Source of the DNA: Euclidia mi | Lineage: Eukaryota; Arthropoda; Insecta; Lepidoptera; Erebidae | Assembly: GCA_944739405.2 (NCBI GenBank) | Contig: OX123187.2 | Span: forward strand, 36,250,394-36,314,393 | Direction of reading: 5' to 3' | Length of the DNA: 64,000 nt | Part shown: positions 1 through 9,705 of the stretch, piece by piece | Layout: every line of letters begins with the position of its first letter | Position numbering within the stretch: position 1 is the stretch's first letter | Made by a program: the position numbers and the translations under genes | Notes under the pieces: model-generated | Seen by the model: the letters and a program-made list of their open reading frames with translations, nothing else | Database searches by the model: none | What the model was told of the DNA's origin: nothing

Positions 1-40
1 CGTCACGGGATCGCCGGCCGCGGGGTCATCGGCTCTCCAG
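1..40 (+). CDS. 3' end of an exon of an unidentified gene, cut by the window edge
   Basis: The first 40 bases are much richer in G and C than what follows and end in CTCCAG|GTGCGT, a good 5' splice site on the plus strand. Beyond the junction the sequence becomes AT-rich at once. All three forward frames are open across these bases. The frame starting at base 1 gives RHGIAGRGVIGSP with a phase-1 junction and mostly C or G third positions. The frame starting at base 2 gives VTGSPAAGSSALQ with a phase-0 junction. Neither peptide is enough to name a family. No matching 3' exon could be recognised, so if this is an exon its downstream intron may be tens of kilobases long, as is common in developmental regulators. 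The donor is seen directly; coding status is inferred from composition. Confidence 0.5.
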
Positions 41-2930
41 GTGCGTTCACACAAACACTACTCCCATTATTTCCCGTTCCTCAAGCTATTTATTACCTCA
101 TCGCAGGATGGCCTGCGCTCATTAGGTCCGAATCAGGTCGTTCGTTGCTCTATTTATGAGACAAAGGGGTGTCTTTGTGAAAATAATAGATGCTATTCAG
201 ATAATCTGGAGACGATCCAAAATTAAATAGTGTTTTTGTTTCCTTAATTTTAATCAATAGTAATTTTGACAAGTTGTTATCTGGCAATGACAAATTATAT
301 ATAGTTATTTATAATTATAATCCGTTTTTTACTTGACAATAAAATGACTCCTTATTATTCAGGTATTAGACAATTTACTTGCAAAGGCCTGGAAATTATA
401 GAAAACTAGGCACGAATATATCTACAAATAAATTTTACTACATCTACAAACGCTATGAAATATACCCAATTATAGCGAGATTTTCCTGTTGGCTAAGCAT
501 TTCAACAAACTTTATGATAACACGGTAATGGCCTATCCAAAGTTAATACTAAAATGGAATACATATTTGCAAATACAAAATATTTCCGCTAATTTCCTGG
601 TTGAATACGGCTGAAATGTACTAATGTAGAGATATCAATTTATTAAGTGTCTGATACTTATCAGTTCATAAATAAATAAATCATTCACGTACATCACAGA
701 TGCAGTATAAAAATTCGTTCACAACCAATTCCGATGTTTAATTGAATTGAATATTATGGAAATCGGTACGGTAGCGCGCAATTTCCGCGGGAAAGAGACG
801 GCTATACGTCTGTGAGCACCGCGCAGCTGTGCTAAGGACGGTCGTTGCCCCGAGAACGGCCGCAAGTGAACTCCGAATATTATCGTGTGCGTTTATTTAT
901 TATACTTCTCCACACTGAGATCCCGCTCATTAATTCGGTTCATGGCGCTACAAGTGATTGAAGTATTACAATATCTGTACCAGGTAATCATTTCAAATAT
1001 ATTTACTATCTAATATTATACATATTGTGTTTAATTTAGAACTTGTTTCGTGTACTGCTTCTATATTAACATAGATAAAATTGGGGTCCCGTTGTGCTAA
1101 ATGTGTTCGGTTCAATGTCATGTTTTGAAGGTTAAAGGATATTGCGTTATTATTACATGTTAATGTTAACATTAATCATCCGTTTAATCACAAAGGGCTT
1201 GAGTGTGTTATTTAAAATGCAAGTGTGTATAGTTCATTTTCACAGAAAATATACCTAATATGAATGGCGCGTAATGTAACAAGTGACAATATTGTTATTC
1301 TAACTGTCAATTTAAAAACAGAATACAGATAAAAGATTTTGAATGAAGATCGACAATACGTGCAGTACATTGACTGTTGTTGTTTTGAATTTGGTACGTG
1401 ATGACGGGAATACCACCGTTGTGTACAGTTCACCGGTAGCGTTCGTCATGCGGTGAAATGACGTTGGCATTGAAAATGACGTCACATCGTGGCATTCGGT
1501 GCGTATTCTAAATTCTTTTCCTAATAGCACGGGGTCATTGCCTCGAGGCTGCCGATACACTCACTATGTGGTTACTCATTAAACAAATAATAATTAAAAC
1601 AATAGTGACAAAGACAATGATTAATTTCCAGTTGTACATGTTAAATGCTGTCTTTGACCCTACAGCTTTGATTGTATACAACAATGTACTGTAAGTACCT
1701 ACGTATTTTCATATTTTTACATGACTTATATATATCTATAATTGTACTGGGGAAGAAAATGAAGCATTCTTATAAGAAAATTGTTCGTTTTTTTTATTTG
1801 TTGTCCGTTGATGAAGGTTGACCTGTCATTTTCACGTGCGAAATGTAATATTTACGAATGTTATATGAAAATATGTTGACTGAATCACTTGTCGTGTGAG
1901 ATATTATATTAAGTATTTGTCGTAATAGTTTTTTAGTAATATGAATAAGTAAGAAAGGTAAAATTATCTTTTGGATATTATTTTTCACTGACCTTTATAT
2001 AACCTTATGGGTGATCGTTTGCTAACTATGAGAACTAAGAAGTATACATTTTAACAAAGTTTTTGCTTATCTCGCGCGATGTACTAACTTAATGTCCTGG
2101 GTTCGATTTACGTGCAGTTAAATTTAAAGTTTATTTTAATTCAATATTTATTTTCGCTGTTTTGTTATCAAAAGTGTCTGTCTCTGTTACAGCACATAAA
2201 AATCCTATATGAACTTATTATAAAAATAGATTATATATAATTTGAAGATTAGTCCTTGCAACATCATTAAATAGTCTAAATAATGCTCATCTAGGACTAC
2301 GAGTAAGTCTGGTATTATATACAGTCCCTGCTACGTGATAAGCTCTTTAGACTATAAACATCTAGGGCGAGTTCCTACTAATCTAGACTTTCAGATAGAG
2401 GTCAATAACCTTACCTCTTACATAATACCTGACTTAGTTTATTGCAAATCTGCCTATTCCTTCTCATTATATCTGTAATACTATAATTTTGCTTTAATAC
2501 AACGTGTTTGTAGCCTCGTTACTATACCCTGTATGATGATGCCAATGACTTTATAAGTGACTACGTGTATCGATTGCCAAAATATAATCTTTCACACCTG
2601 TTTACACTTGGCATTGGTTCATATGTACATAATAAACACGTCAGCGTGAATGGCGAAACGGCTGGTGTGGCATCTCTCTGCGAGTCGTGGGTCATCCAGG
2701 CAAAAGGAATGTCAGATGATACTGTGTGTATCACTATCCAGCAGTGGATAGCCTGTAAGGCACTATCTAATAATTACTTCCCCCGTATAGAAGGGGGTAG
2801 CGGCTAATACTTTTGTGCTCTAGAGCCTCTATACAGCCTTAGACGGCTTTCAGCATTGGAACTTGTCGTTACACAACAAGTTTTTTTTTCTTTTATCTTT
2901 ATTATTTATCTATTTGACATCTTACCGCTA
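41..2930. other. AT-rich DNA, probably the start of a long intron
   Basis: I see no gene or complete repeat here. A palindromic CRE-type site, ATGACGTCAC, lies at 1476-1485, with a second TGACGTT about 20 bases upstream. A moderately GC-rich patch sits at 765-870. An isolated box-B-like word, GGGTTCGATTT, at 2099-2109 is probably the remnant of a tRNA-derived SINE. Short open frames here look like chance. Confidence 0.5.
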
Positions 2931-3018
2931 TTAGGTATAAATAGACAATTTTGTGAGGATGGATGGTCGGATGGATGTTTGTTACTCGTTCACGCAAAAT
3001 ATACTGAAGAAATTTAAG
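2931..3018 (+). repeat. Helitron-type repeat fragment, 'ggatggatg' family
   Basis: The stretch 'gtgaggatggatgg...gttactcgttcacgcaaaatatactgaagaa' matches, word for word in places, the element at 24431-24610 (ggatggatttttggcactctttcacg...actactaaaccga). This family is common in lepidopteran genomes and usually ends in CTAG|T. Only its first part is present here, so it is a truncated copy. Confidence 0.55.
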
Positions 3019-3235
3019 TGAAACCGGCTCCTCATCATCGTCCTAGCGAAATCCCGGTTGCACCCATGACATTCGTCTTGCAGCCTGGGTGACAGTATAT
3101 GAGCTCCTTACAACGCCAGAAGCTAGTATCGAAATATAAATAAGTTCGACGGACAGGTCGGTGACTTAGCCACTGATCTTGAAGTCAAGGCGCCGAGTTC
3201 ATGGACATACCTTATCGTGACGATGACGACGCTTC
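3019..3235. repeat. Lepidopteran interspersed repeat fragment ('cgtcctagcgaaatcccgg')
   Basis: The words 'catcatcgtcctagcgaaatcccgg' and 'cagcctgggtgacagtatatgagctcc', followed by text on 'gacaggtcggtgacttagccactg', resemble a widespread lepidopteran repeat whose intact copies read '..cctcgcgttatcccgg...cctggggtccgc...'. The related end appears in the opposite sense near 45140-45190. This copy is diverged and has no clear ends. Assignment rests on recognised wording, not an alignment. Confidence 0.4.
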
Positions 3236-3455
3236 CTTGTGTTGACACACATTATACATACATATTCTACAATACGTAATATACATGTACACGCAACTAT
3301 GTTGCCAATACGTGCATACAAAAACTACAAATTTAAATCTAATCTATTCTGTTTCCTGTGGGAATAAACAAGTTGATTATAAAACTGTAAAAAATATTAG
3401 ATGCAGTGTATTACATGATGAGCTCACTTTACTATGAATCAAAGGAACTAAGTAA

Positions 3456-3646
3456 TCTATATAAATAAAAAAGAGTCAGCGAAATGTATGTACGCCCATA
3501 ACAAACGACTGCACCAAACTGGATAAATTTTTCTTTCCTGTGTTCATTATTGCCAAGAAGATGTTTGTATGAAAAAAAATATATAAGAAAAGTAATGGCA
3601 AATATTTAAAAATATAGGGCGGTACGACGTTCGCCCGGTCAGCTAG
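3456..3646 (+). mobile_element. Short non-autonomous Helitron (191 bp)
   Basis: The element starts TCTATATAAATAAAA after a host A (3455) and ends CTAG before a host T (3647), the insertion geometry of Helitrons (A|TC...CTRR|T). Upstream of the end is a hairpin with stem GGGCG at 3617-3621 and CGCCC at 3632-3636, loop 10 nt, six bases before CTAG. It has no terminal inverted repeats and no target duplication, as expected. It carries no Rep/helicase coding sequence, so it would depend on an autonomous copy elsewhere. Confidence 0.72.
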
Positions 3647-4540
3647 TTTACTATAAAGTAGGCAAAAAACTTAGTTTATTAATATCAGCTTAAAATTAAA
3701 AGTATAATCGCACTCAATGAAAACTTGAACTTGAAATAATTTAGTACTTTTACAATTTTAAATAATTTTTGTAGCATAGTTAGGTTAAAAACGGGACCCA
3801 CTTCCACGAACCGAATTCTGACAGGGTTGTGCAAGCTACAACACAACGTAGTAGATTCTTGTGACCCCACAACTTAGGAAAGTCGAGAATTCAGCGGTGG
3901 GTTTTAGTGTTAAGGCCGCAATTCTTTCGGGAGCCCCTCATCCGTCCACTAGACTCCTAACTCATTCTTTTGGTAGAGCCCGTTACAAGACATTTCCACC
4001 TTGATAACAAAAAAAAATAATGATGTACCATACCATTCAAAACCAATACAAACTATAAAACCCGTTGGGAAATACTTGTACCTGACAGCCGAACAAAGTA
4101 AACAATAGTCACCAAACCAAGACAAACAGAGCAGCAATATTAAATAATCGCAATATTAGCACGTAACGCTGCCCGCTAGTCGGTACTCTTGTACTTGTGT
4201 TAATATTTTCACATGGTGGCATGTAAACAACGGTGTGATTGGACGGTTATCGGCGCATGTGTGACGATACGGCGCGCGGCGGTATCTGGAGACGGGCCCT
4301 GGAGTCATTGTCATGTACACAGCGACCATTGTCGACAACGTGTTTACCAACCTTATCAATAACATACGCAGGCTTGTAGTACACTAACAGATGTATTAGT
4401 GCATGCTATATTCATTCGATAGCCACGGAATTTTCTTCAATTACCTACCATGTAAAATTCAATTGAGTCAATGGAAATGCACGGCGGTCGTGATATTTTG
4501 TCAGTTGTGACAGATTCTACGTATTGAAGGTAATGATGTT
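3647..4540. other. AT-rich DNA without recognised features
   Basis: No gene or repeat with visible ends. A moderately GC-rich patch lies at 4240-4330. The open frames here are short and overlap on the same strand or are AT-driven. Confidence 0.5.
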
Positions 4541-5380
4541 CGAATCTGCTATTTATCAATCGCATGCTATGAACTATATGCTAAATTTTTTTAGCATGCT
4601 ATTGAAAATGCTATAATATAGCATGCTATCGTGCGAAGCGTCAACACCCTTCGTGTGACCGCTAGTTCTAGCACATGTACGATATAGCGCGCTGTCGCGC
4701 TATCCATATTTGAACGTAGGTTAATATAGCGTCGACAAACATGCTATTTGCCTAACAAGTCTGAAGACTTTACGCGTGGGCAGATAACATGGTGAACTGT
4801 AATGTTACACATGAATAAACAATACATACATATTTGTACATTTCTTCTAAGTATAAAATGTAATCATTATGCACAACAAACTAATATTAACCAACTAATT
4901 AAAAATAATAAATAAGTCAATTAATTTTCCTTCATACTTTTCAGGCTTAGGACTGTATATAATTAATTATATTGAGTGATTTAAATCATTTTAACACACA
5001 TGTTACACAGATCATTAATAGACACACAGTATTACGTGTCCTATCACAGTTTTTTTTAATCAAACACAAAACTTTTGAGAACGTAAAATAACTCGCGTAC
5101 TTATATGCCTACTTAAATCGCGCGAGCCGTCGAACAGCTAAAATTTGCACGCTACGCAAGTTCACGTCTGGCTGCTCGCGTTAGCACGCGAAGACTGATC
5201 GCAAATATCGCAGTTCGCAGCGCTGCGAACTTGCGAAGTGCGATGTGCCGTCGCGTCGGCGCGATGTTTGATTGATATGCTATATGCTATTTTATAGCAT
5301 GAACGAGAGCCGAATGAACTTGCTATTAGATGCGAAATAAAATTAGCGTGCTGTGCTATTGTGCTATATGCTATATTAAC
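4541..5380. mobile_element. Candidate non-autonomous DNA transposon with TATGCTAT subterminal repeats
   Basis: Many copies of a GCTAT-centred word, in both orientations, cluster at the two edges: GCATGCTAT at 4562, TAGCATGCTAT near 4592, TATAGCATGCTATC near 4617 and ACATGCTATTTG near 4739; then TATGCTATATGCTAT from about 5276, TATAGCATG near 5295 and GCTATTGTGCTATATGCTAT up to 5377. The interior lacks it and is GC-rich in places. It holds two perfect palindromes: ATAGCGCG-ctgt-CGCGCTAT (4684-4703) and GTTCGCAGCGCTGCGAAC (5213-5230). Clustered subterminal repeats with foldback ends are typical of hAT-like and other non-autonomous DNA elements. I could not define terminal inverted repeats or a target duplication, so family and exact ends are unknown. 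Confidence 0.45.
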
Positions 5381-7185
5381 CACCATTAATTGAAGGATGA
5401 GCTTATCCCTAACGCATACTTGATTCTAAATTGATTCTTACCAAGAATTTCCTGATGAGCAAGCTAGTGATAAATCTGTATCTCGCGATAACACTCTTTG
5501 ATTCAATGGGATTTCCCATATACCCTTGAATACGCAGCACGATAAATTCGTTTTCGCAGCTCGCTATAAATAACTTTATATTACAGTATGTTCTATATCT
5601 TGTAGTGTAGTAATTATAATGCCGTCAACGGGTTCAAGTTCGGCCGGGCGACACTGAACTTGGTCGGCCATGACTCACGCATGCCATCGTGCATCGGTGT
5701 TACGAAACCATAAACACTGCGCATCTGTGCGAATGCAACTGAATGCGATTGAGACGGCCATTGTCCAACGCCCTTGGATTCGGACTCATTGGATTTTATT
5801 AGCTCAATATACTGTATGTTCGTTGGAGATTATTAAATACACAAACCAGACAAGCCTTATTGGATGTAAGGCATTACGCTGGTGTCCAAAGAGTAAGCAG
5901 AGGAGTGCATCTCATCACATTTTACAAAACCATGCCCACCAAGTTCGAATGTGTCCATACTTTAAGGCCCTTTTTTTTGAAACCCCACATCATATTTTTT
6001 ACATAATTTCCCGAGAACCTTGCTTCATCAACTGAAATTCTCTTGAGCATCTAAAGTCTGTTAACCACGTATCATAAATTACTACTAACCTTGCTGCCGA
6101 TCGGTTTGCCAATTTATTGTTTGATCGACGAGAAAAATCAGTCCTTCGAATACATTATTGAAATATGTCCACGACTATTTCTGCTGGCTATAAATATCCT
6201 TGAATTACATCTTGTATGAGAAGTGCCGATATAAATTCTGCTACTGAATATAACTAGTATTAATACGGAGTAACTGTCGTCTGCCCTCCACGAATCATTT
6301 GAATAAGACACTTGAACCTTAGGCCGGTGGACCCAGTGGCCATAATTTTGCTACACCAAACGAGTTGGATATTTACATGACAACCATTAGTGGTGCAAGG
6401 TATAAAGCGTGTCCATTCACAAATTATAGAAATAATAATGGTGATTTTCATATAAATTGTGCTGCTTAGTCTACCCTTAACAAGATGACATTTGAAGATA
6501 AGTTAGTAAGAGTTGCCTACAAAATATTATTTTTTATTTCATAAACGAAAAAAGAAAAAATGTTTATGTTGTTGTTAATTGATAATAAGCGCAAACTGCT
6601 GGTAATAATATTTTTAATGTTTATTTATAAACTGTCGGCAAATTTACTTTATGCCATGAATAGATACCACTATTTACACACATGTATAATTCCACTAATT
6701 GTAATAAAGTTACATTCAAGGTGATGCTCATTTAAGGCAAAACGGCAAAGTCATATTAAATAATCTGTAATTCAAGTAGTATAATATTTGTACTAAAGTT
6801 TAATGCTGCATTAATTCATAAATTTTACCTACTTATGTTATGTGTATGCTCCCTTCTTCCTCAGACCTTAGAAGCCAAGCTATGCTGCTTAAATTTCACG
6901 TTGATTTAGAAGATTTTCATAATTCGGGAAAATTCAGTAATTCATGTCTGATGTTGAACCTCAATTATCAGAACCCAGGCTTCCGGGTGAAGGCATTTAC
7001 AATCAGAATGAAAGTAGGCATATAGGCCATAAAAACAGAGACACCTTTATATTGATAATACTTAGTTTTAATTAGTTATACAATCTTACATTGTTAATAC
7101 CAATAAGTACAGAAAAAAGTAAGTAATATTGCATTATAGGACGCACGCTAATTGTTCTGTGTGCAGTCCATTGAAATCAGCAATA
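5381..7185. other. AT-rich DNA; one 121-codon open frame without recognised domain
   Basis: An open frame runs from 5670 to 6035 on the plus strand. Its translation is rich in His, Cys, Arg and Ile without a domain I recognise. There is no downstream polyadenylation context or repeat signature, so I treat it as chance. The remainder has no gene, repeat ends or notable symmetry. Confidence 0.45.
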
Positions 7186-7625
7186 AAAATTGGGCAAGTG
7201 CGAGTCGGACTCGCGCACAAAGGGTTCCGTACCATCATCTATAAAAGAAAATCACGTTCGTTGTATGTATACTTAAATACTTTATAAGTTTCTACCTGTT
7301 TATTAAGATCGAGTAACAAATTGCTTAAAAATTACGTTTGTTGTATGGGAGCCACCCTTTATTATTTACTTTTTTTAAATTTAATTATTTATTTTGAAAG
7401 GTAATATACAACTACATATTCTGTAAAAATTTAAAGCGTCTACCTGTAACAGTTACTAATTTTGAGCAAAATATACGAAAAAAAACACGTTTTTTGTATG
7501 GGACCCCCCCTTATTCTTTTTATTTTTTTTATTTTTAGTATTTGTTGTTATAGCGGCAACCGAAATACATAATTTGTGAAAATTTCAGCTATCTAGCTAT
7601 CATGGTTTATGAGATACAGCCTGGT

Positions 7626-7659
<34 letters not shown>

Positions 7660-7720
7660 AAACGGAGGCTTAGTGATAGGGTTCCGTTTTTTACCTTTTA
7701 GGTACGGAACCCTAAAAATG
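7186..7720 (+). mobile_element. Lepidopteran inverted-repeat element with an internal (GACA)n microsatellite
   Basis: The copy opens with 'aattgggcaagtgcgagtcggactcgcgcac' and carries a perfect 13-bp inverted repeat: AGGGTTCCGTACC at 7221-7233 against GGTACGGAACCCT at 7701-7713. Internal landmarks are 'ttgttgtatgggagccaccc', 'gttatagcggcaac', 'gagatacagcctggtgacag' and a pure (GACA)n run at 7626-7659. I recognise these from repeats present in very many lepidopteran genomes. No protein is encoded. The two internal 'tttgtatggga' blocks suggest an internal partial duplication. Confidence 0.75.
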
Positions 7721-8499
7721 AATATCTTTTTTAATATATGTAGTTGTAATATTTATTGTTTACACGATGACAGCGTCCCTTAAATATAACGTCAATTTTA
7801 ATTACACATTCAGCCTAAATATATAGTTTCTTGACAATAATTGCTAAACTAGATCGGAATACCCTATGTTGCTAGAAAATTTTATTCTGAATCGAGATCA
7901 ATGCTATCCTATCTCAAAAAAAAATCAATGCAAAGTATATCTCAGTTAGTAAAAAAAAATGTTCGTCAAAGTGCACTGACAATGGCCGCAATAGAGAATA
8001 AAATTATTCTAACAAATCTAAAACTTGTTTACCGTCTGCATATCTATTAGTTCGTATTCTATTTATATTGCTTATCACACATCGAAGCTAGGACTAAATT
8101 CATAGAATGTTATCGCTAAACCAAGATTCAAGTAATGAGTTCAAAGATTCAAGGGCAACAGTAAACGTCAAATATATCTTAGTGCACGAGAGTGCCCCAA
8201 TATAAACACACGGTTAAGTCAAAAACACAAATTTTAGAAAAGATGAAAACTATTTGTTGTATATTTAGGAAAAAAATTGTATCTTGCTTAAATATTTGAG
8301 TAATAAGAAATGTATAAAAGTAAATATTATGTTTTCAGCATTCAAGCGTCCGTTACTTATGTTTATCGGTAAGCTACTAAAACTGGTTGACCACTGCTTG
8401 CACCTTTCGAGCCTATATCTTATTACGTAAAACAGCCTTTTGTGTATTTTGTCGACTGCGAGTGATTCCCCTCATCACCCATCCTCCTCCTCCTATTTC
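7721..8499. other. AT-rich DNA without recognised features
   Basis: No gene, repeat end or long symmetry seen. The last 110 bases lead into the repeat tail at 8500 and may be a diverged upstream part of it. Confidence 0.45.
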
Positions 8500-8627
8500 T
8501 AGTCAAATCCCAAAGGTAGGCAACGCACTTGTGACTCGTCTAGAGTTGCTGGTGTCCATTGGTGGCTGTAATCGCTTACTAACAGGCGATCTGTCGTTTG
8601 TCACCTATTACTTAGATAAAAAAGCTA
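8500..8627 (+). repeat. 3' tail of a lepidopteran retroposon ('ggcaacgcactt' family)
   Basis: The order of words 'aaaggtaggcaacgcacttgtgac', 'tctagagttgctggtgtccattggtggc', 'aatcgcttactaacaggcgatctgtcg' and a final 'gataaaaaag' follows the well-known lepidopteran tail 'ggccggcaacgcacttgcgag...gagtgtccatgggcggcggtatcacttaacatcaggtgagcc...taaaaaaa'. It is diverged and shows no target duplication. It could be the end of a SINE or of a truncated LINE. Confidence 0.65.
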
Positions 8628-9164
8628 TAGTTACACGAGTTATAATTTACTGGTTGAATCTATTTGTAGCAATCTAAATATGAAATTCGAAAACGCAACT
8701 AACTCTAAAAACATCCTTCCTGAGTTAGTGCAGTGTTCATCTAAGGGTGCTATGTATCTAGTCATATTTCGTAACCTTGTCAGTACTTCAAATACCAGAC
8801 TTGAGGTCGATGATATTCAAATTGTAACGATTCTGAAGCATGAGACTGCTACTGAAATAAAATATGTTGCATTTGAACAGTTAAATTGTGAAGGACAGTA
8901 TTTGGATTTGTCATAGCTAGACTGGTCGCAGATACATAAATTCGTTTGTAAAACGCATAAAAATAATTCAGTCGAAATATTTTTCGAGAAATAGTAAGTA
9001 CCTACTGTATTTATTGTTTTAATAATATGACTAATATCTTGGGTTACCCAGACTAATAGTTTTGTAAAAATCACATCACTATTTGATTTAGTGACTGTTC
9101 AGCAAAATATTTGTAAACATTTTTAGAAATAATATAATCATGATCAATCAGTATATCTAAAACA
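8628..9164. other. AT-rich DNA without recognised features
   Basis: Short open frames overlap on both strands at 8680-9074; none resembles a known protein. Confidence 0.45.
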
Positions 9165-9384
9165 AGATGATGCCCGCGGTTACACCCGCGTTATTTAAGG
9201 CTACTGCTCCGCTCCCGTGGCTCATAGTGTGATGTTATATAGCCTATAGCCTTTCTCGATAAATGACCTATCTAGCACTGAAAGAATTTTTTAAATCGGA
9301 CCGGTAGTTCCTGAGATTTGCGCGTTCAACCAAACAAAGAAACAAACAAACAAGCTCTTCAGCTTTATATATTAGTAAAAGATT
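9165..9384 (-). mobile_element. Helitron-type repeat, minus strand, 3' end eroded
   Basis: Read on the minus strand it begins near 'atcttttactaatatataaagctgaagagc' and continues with 'caaatctcaggaactaccggtccgatttaaaaaattctttcagtg', the hallmark of a common lepidopteran Helitron-like family, and finishes in 'cgggtgtaaccgcgggca'. The 5' AT|TC-like start is visible, but no CTAG is found at the expected 3' end, so that end is lost. A run of (AAAC)n-like bases lies at 9331-9350. Confidence 0.6.
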
Positions 9385-9399
9385 CGTGCATTATATAGG

Positions 9400-9554
9400 C
9401 CATAGACACTACGGTCTACCGGAGAGGTTAGGTTACCTGTGCAGGTTTACCTGCGCAGGTCAAACATGTACATAAAAATGTACAGGTGTATTCCCACACA
9501 CACTCCGTTATAACTGCATAGGTAAACCTCTTCGGTAAACCGTAGCGTGTATGG
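9400..9554. mobile_element. MITE with about 40-bp imperfect terminal inverted repeats
   Basis: The left arm (9400-9444) reads ccatagacactacggtctac..., and the reverse complement of the right arm (9514-9554) reads ccatacacgctacggtttac.... Over about 40 bases they differ at six or so positions plus a 3-4 base indel near 'gaggtt'. The interior holds two further palindromes, GCAGGTTTACCTGC and TGTACAT-AAAA-ATGTACA. It has no coding capacity. The target duplication is not clear, so the superfamily is unassigned. It sits directly against a Helitron fragment, which suggests nested insertion. Confidence 0.65.
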
Positions 9555-9557
9555 CGG

Positions 9558-9705
9558 CCATTACTGACTCATTAACAGACAACGCACAGCCGAAACTAGG
9601 TGCAGAAAGCTAAAAATTGGGCACGTATGTTCCTTGAGGAGTGTAGGCGAGCACTAAGAGAAAATTTTAGAAATTCCACTCCTAAGGGGGTAAAATGTCT
9701 CACGC
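9558..9705 (+). repeat. Diverged fragment of the Helitron family seen at 43.0 and 50.1 kb
   Basis: It shares in order 'actgactcattaacagacaacgcacagccgaaact', 'ggtgcagaaagct', 'cacgtatgttccttgaggagtgtagg', 'gcactaagag' and 'gaaattcc' with the element at 43019-43225. Both Helitron ends are missing or eroded. Its decay suggests an older insertion than the two copies on the right. Confidence 0.6.

Noticed and set aside
5670..6035. 121-codon protein gene
   Set aside because: No recognisable domain, no compositional contrast with the flanks, and no splice or polyadenylation context.
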